From positions 87,992 to 151,991 of the forward strand of contig DKFM01000011.1 in the NCBI GenBank assembly GCA_002452815.1: 64,000 nucleotides of DNA, written 5' to 3'. The stretch comes from Rhodobacteraceae bacterium UBA6796 (lineage in GTDB: Bacteria; Pseudomonadota; Alphaproteobacteria; Rhodobacterales; Rhodobacteraceae). The notes beneath the pieces were generated by a model. It was given only the letters and a program-made list of their open reading frames with translations, had not been told where the DNA came from and searched no databases. This document shows, piece after piece, positions 61,323 through 64,000 of the stretch; within the stretch, counting starts at the first letter, position 1; each line of letters opens with the position of its first letter. The position numbers and the translations under genes were made by a program.

Positions 61323-62696
61323 TCAGCTTTCCGCCGCGCCAAGGCGGCTTGCGTTTTCGGTCAGCCAGCCTTCCAGCCAGCGGGTGTGAACGGCGCCCGC
61401 CTGCACGGCGGGGTCGGAGGCCAGCGCCTGAAACAGCGGTTTGGTGGTTTTCATGCCGTCGATGCGCAGCTCCGACAGCGCGCGCTGCAACCGGGTGATC
61501 GCGGCCTCGCGGGTTTCGGCATGCACGATCAGCTTGGCCAGCAGCGAGTCATAGAAGGGCGGCACCTGATAGCCGGGGTAGAGCATGGAATCGAACCGCA
61601 CCCCCGGCCCGCCCGGCACCCGCAGCGCGCCCACCACCCCCGGGAAGGGCGCGAAATCGCGCGCGGGGTCTTCGGCATTGATCCGCACCTCGATCGCGTG
61701 GCCGCGCGCGGTGATGTCGCGCTGTGTCAGGCGCAGGGCCTCGCCGCCCGCGATGCGCAGCCCCTCGGCCACCAGATCGACGCCGGTGATCATCTCGGTC
61801 ACCGGATGTTCCACCTGAATGCGGGTGTTCATCTCGATGAAATAGAACTGATCGGCCGCATCGTCATACAGGTATTCGACCGTGCCCGCGCCGGAATAGC
61901 CCACCGCCCGCGCGAGCGCGACCGCCGAGGCGCACAGCTGATCGCGCAGCTTGTCCGACAGCGCAGCCGAGGGCGCCTCTTCCCAGACCTTCTGGCGGCG
62001 GCGCTGCAGCGAACATTCGCGCTCGCACAGATGGATCGCATCGCTGCCATCGCCCAGGATCTGCACCTCGATATGGCGCGCCTGGCCGATCACCCGCTCC
62101 ATATACAGACCGCCATCGCCAAAGGCAGCCAGCGCCTCGGCCTCGGCCTGCGGGAAGCCGGCTTCGAATTCGGACAGGTTCTGCGCGATGCGGATGCCGC
62201 GCCCGCCACCGCCCGCCGCCGCCTTGATCATCACCGGAAATCCCGTGTCGATCAGCACATGGCGCGCCGCCTCGATCCCGGCCACGCGCCCGGTCGAGCC
62301 CGGCACCACCGGAACCCCCGCCGCATGCGCGGCCGAGCGCGCGGAAACCTTGTCGCCCATCAGCCGGATCGCATCGCCCGACGGCCCGACGAACACCAGC
62401 CCCGCCGCCGCCACCGCATCGGCGAAGTCCGCATTCTCGGCCAGAAAGCCATAGCCCGGGTGGATGCTGTCGCAGCCGGTATCGGCCGCGGCCTGCAGGA
62501 TCGCCTGCATGTTGAGATAGGATTTCTTCGCCGCCGGCGGCCCGATGTTCACCGCCTCGTCGGCCAGTTGCACATGCAGCGCCTCGGCATCGGCGGCGGA
62601 ATGGACCGCCACCGTCGCAATCCCCAGATCGCGGGCCGCGCGGATGATCCGCACGGCAATCTCGCCCCGGTTCGCGATCAGAAGTTTCTTCAGCAT
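61323..62696 (-). CDS. Biotin carboxylase subunit (AccC-like)
   Basis: A 457-residue ATP-grasp enzyme that carboxylates biotin with bicarbonate. It opens MLKKLLIANRGEIAVRIIRAARDLGI; the ATP-binding VMIKAAAGGGGRGIRIAQN, the ECSLQRRRQKVWEEAPS loop, YDDAADQFYFIEMNTRIQVEHPVTE, and the biotin/bicarbonate EVRINAEDP are present. The housekeeping accC is normally next to accB alone; here it lies with pxp genes, so it probably serves a dedicated carboxylase. The carrier gene overlaps it by one base. Confidence 0.94.
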   Translation of the reverse strand: MLKKLLIANRGEIAVRIIRAARDLGIATVAVHSAADAEALHVQLADEAVNIGPPAAKKSYLNMQAILQAAADTGCDSIHPGYGFLAENADFADAVAAAGLVFVGPSGDAIRLMGDKVSARSAAHAAGVPVVPGSTGRVAGIEAARHVLIDTGFPVMIKAAAGGGGRGIRIAQNLSEFEAGFPQAEAEALAAFGDGGLYMERVIGQARHIEVQILGDGSDAIHLCERECSLQRRRQKVWEEAPSAALSDKLRDQLCASAVALARAVGYSGAGTVEYLYDDAADQFYFIEMNTRIQVEHPVTEMITGVDLVAEGLRIAGGEALRLTQRDITARGHAIEVRINAEDPARDFAPFPGVVGALRVPGGPGVRFDSMLYPGYQVPPFYDSLLAKLIVHAETREAAITRLQRALSELRIDGMKTTKPLFQALASDPAVQAGAVHTRWLEGWLTENASRLGAAES

Positions 62697-62929
62697 CAGT
62701 CGAGATCCGCCAAGGGTGCGCCCGCCATCACGGGTTCCTCGTTCTCGACCGCGAAGCGGATGTTGCTGCCCGCCACTTCGGAGGTGACCTCGTGGAAGGA
62801 TTTCATCACCTCGATCAGCCCGATCACATCGCCCACGGCCACCGCATCGCCATCGGCCTTGTAGGGCGGTTGGTCGGGCGAGGGCGCGCGATAGAAGGTT
62901 CCGGGCAGGGGGGACAGGATCTGGGGCAT
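62696..62929 (-). CDS. Biotin carboxyl carrier protein, short form
   Basis: A 77-residue carrier consisting of just the biotinyl domain: MPQILSPLPGTFYRAPSPDQPPY, GDVIGLIEVMKSFHEVTSEV with the biotinylated lysine in EVMKSF (K43), and VENEEPVMAGAPLADLD. AccB proteins are about 150 residues; the missing N-terminal linker supports a specialised carrier for the adjacent carboxylase. Confidence 0.93.
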   Translation of the reverse strand: MPQILSPLPGTFYRAPSPDQPPYKADGDAVAVGDVIGLIEVMKSFHEVTSEVAGSNIRFAVENEEPVMAGAPLADLD

Positions 62930-62965
62930 TGCAGCTCTCCGTTCGTTGGGGTCAGGTCAGACGGT

Positions 62966-63682
62966 TTATTCGGCCACCACCGCACGCACGGCGCGGGCGA
63001 TGTCGACGGCATTGGGCGTGTCGGAATGCACGCAGATGGTTTCGCAGCGGGTCGGAAAGGTCGACCCGTCGGTCGCCGTGCCCAGATTTTCGCGGATCGC
63101 CCGCACACAGCGCGCGGCCATTTCGGCGGGGTCCTTGGCCTCGTGCTCGCGCGTCACGATGAGCGAGCCATCGGGCCGGTAATCCAGATCGCAATAGAAT
63201 TCCGGAATGAAACTGTGCCCGCGCAGGGCATAGATTTCCTCGTGCAGTGTGCCGGTCATGCCAAACAGCGGCACCCGGAAGACATCGGCGGCATCGCAGA
63301 CCGCATGGGCGATCGCCTCTTGCCGGGCCGCCATGCCATACAGGCTGCCATGCGGCTTGATATGATGCAGCTCCATCCCCTCGGCGCGCAGAAACCCCTG
63401 CAGGGCGCCGATCTGATAGATGATGCAATTGGCCATTTCCTCGCGGCCCATCTTCATCTCGCGCCGTCCGAAGCCCTGCAGATCGGGCAGCGAGGGATGC
63501 GCGCCCACCTTCACCCCATGCTGTTTCGCCAGCTTGACGGTGGCGCGCATATGGTCGGGGTCAGAGCCGTGAAACCCGCAGGCGACATTGGCCACGTCGA
63601 TCAGCGGCATCATGCCGTGATCGTCCCCCATCCGGTAAAGGCCGAAGCTTTCGCCCATGTCGCAGTTGAGTGTCACGCGCAT
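62966..63682 (-). CDS. pxpA: PxpA / LamB-YcsF family protein
   Basis: A 238-residue protein of the LamB/YcsF family: LNCDMGESFGLYRMGDDHGMM, ANVACGFHGSDPDHMRATVKLAKQHGVKVGAHPSLPDLQGFGRR, HIKPHGSLYGMAA and CVHSDTPNAVDIARAVRA. In PxpABC it is the hydrolytic A subunit that opens 5-oxoproline. It is the first gene of the leftward run and starts 114 bp from the divergent LysR gene, so it lies directly downstream of the promoter. Confidence 0.93.
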   Translation of the reverse strand: MRVTLNCDMGESFGLYRMGDDHGMMPLIDVANVACGFHGSDPDHMRATVKLAKQHGVKVGAHPSLPDLQGFGRREMKMGREEMANCIIYQIGALQGFLRAEGMELHHIKPHGSLYGMAARQEAIAHAVCDAADVFRVPLFGMTGTLHEEIYALRGHSFIPEFYCDLDYRPDGSLIVTREHEAKDPAEMAARCVRAIRENLGTATDGSTFPTRCETICVHSDTPNAVDIARAVRAVVAE

Positions 63683-63759
63683 CTGTCTACTCCAAAATTC
63701 CCTGCGCCCGAGGGTGGAGCGAAAGGTGAAGCGTTGTGAAATACTAAATTTTACATAAT

Positions 63760-63780
63760 AATATCGAAAAAACCGATATT
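63760..63780. promoter_or_regulatory. Candidate LysR operator between pxpA and lysR
   Basis: AATATCG (63760-63766) and CGATATT (63774-63780) form a perfect inverted repeat around 7 nt, giving the LysR-box spacing T-N11-A (63764 to 63776). It lies 17 bp upstream of the LysR gene start and 78 bp upstream of pxpA in an AT-rich pocket, a textbook position for autoregulation plus activation of the divergent operon. Confidence 0.65.
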
Positions 63781-63796
63781 GCGAAGAAAGCCCCCT

Positions 63797-64000
63797 ATGT
63801 CCCTGACATTCAAGCAAATCCGCTATTTCGTGGCCGCGGCCGAAACCGGGCAGGTCAGTCAGGCTGCTATGGAAATGAACATTTCCCAGTCCGCAGTGAC
63901 ATCCGCTGTGCAATCTTTGGAAACGCAATTGAACGTGCGGCTGTTCGAACGTGGCCACGGCGGCGTCACGCTGACGATTGGAAACGGCGGTGCAAAATTA
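63797..64000 (+). CDS. LysR family transcriptional regulator (5' part; runs off the window)
   Basis: The first 68 codons are visible. They encode the LysR HTH: MSLTFKQIRYFVAAAETGQV, then SQAAMEMNISQSAVTSAVQS, LETQLNVRLFERGHGG. No stop occurs before position 64000. It is divergent from the ten-gene pxp/carboxylase/ABC run and is its probable regulator; the candidate operator at 63760-63780 fits. Confidence 0.9.
   Translation, partial: MSLTFKQIRYFVAAAETGQVSQAAMEMNISQSAVTSAVQSLETQLNVRLFERGHGGVTLTIGNGGAKL

Overview
The window is about 64 kb of GC-rich, densely coding alphaproteobacterial chromosome. Gene families and local order (sdhE, murA/DUF2948/hisD/UPF0262/phosphatase, unlinked gatCA, imelysin iron genes, cytochrome c', DUF2927, YbjN) point to Rhodobacterales (Rhodobacter/Paracoccus-type). 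I see no prophage, insertion sequence, CRISPR array or rRNA operon. RNA genes are one tRNA-Thr(GGT) and the RNase P RNA, plus a highly structured candidate RNA upstream of tdk.

Layout. 1-10.4 kb: sdhE (cut by the window edge), an HTH regulator, aspartate aminotransferase, an FAD oxidoreductase of the sulfide:quinone type, a MATE exporter, cytochrome c' with cytochrome b561, PPK2, a glutathione transferase and parE. 10.4-16.3 kb: a leftward core operon (murA, DUF2948, hisD, UPF0262, phosphatase) with a GIY-YIG/DUF4357 gene and a GNAT gene inserted, then tRNA-Thr. 16.5-21.4 kb: a leftward iron-uptake operon (imelysin, di-heme oxidoreductase, second imelysin, DUF1513). 21.5-28.2 kb: rpmG, a DUF533 gene, rnpB, an amidase, a lipoprotein, gatCA, a metal-dependent hydrolase, a DsrE-like protein and tadA. 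28.3-30.1 kb: a pseudouridine synthase with a long repetitive basic tail.

30.15-37.0 kb is a compact rightward membrane-stress-type cluster: a 27-residue membrane peptide, two XpaC paralogues around a small membrane protein, TelA, a DUF2927 lipoprotein, an SPFH-GYF fusion and a double zinc-ribbon membrane protein. It combines parts that other bacteria place in separate xpaC-telA and PspA-associated operons, and is one of the two best candidates for an undescribed system.

37.0-47.4 kb: a sugar kinase with dtd, a DEAD-box helicase, a small regulator-like gene, tdk, a FabH-like ketosynthase, a hydroxyacid dehydrogenase, csaA, proC, a YbjN protein, fabI and an AraC regulator.

47.6-64 kb is a catabolic region for cyclic amides, substrate unknown. 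It holds a HyuB-HyuA (5-oxoprolinase/hydantoinase type) pair; a GntR regulator with two identical 14-bp operator-like repeats ahead of an omega-aminotransferase and a cupin-SnoaL protein; and a leftward ten-gene run encoding PxpA, biotin carrier, biotin carboxylase, PxpB, PxpC and a five-gene branched-chain-amino-acid/amide ABC importer, divergent from a LysR gene with a clean T-N11-A palindrome. Two unrelated ATP-dependent ring-opening systems next to an importer and an aminotransferase suggest uptake, opening and transamination of lactam-like nitrogen compounds.

Dispersed palindromic elements with a GAGTATTT...CCAAGAAGAAG core occur at five places between genes. All function calls rest on reading protein motifs and gene order by eye; no database search was run.
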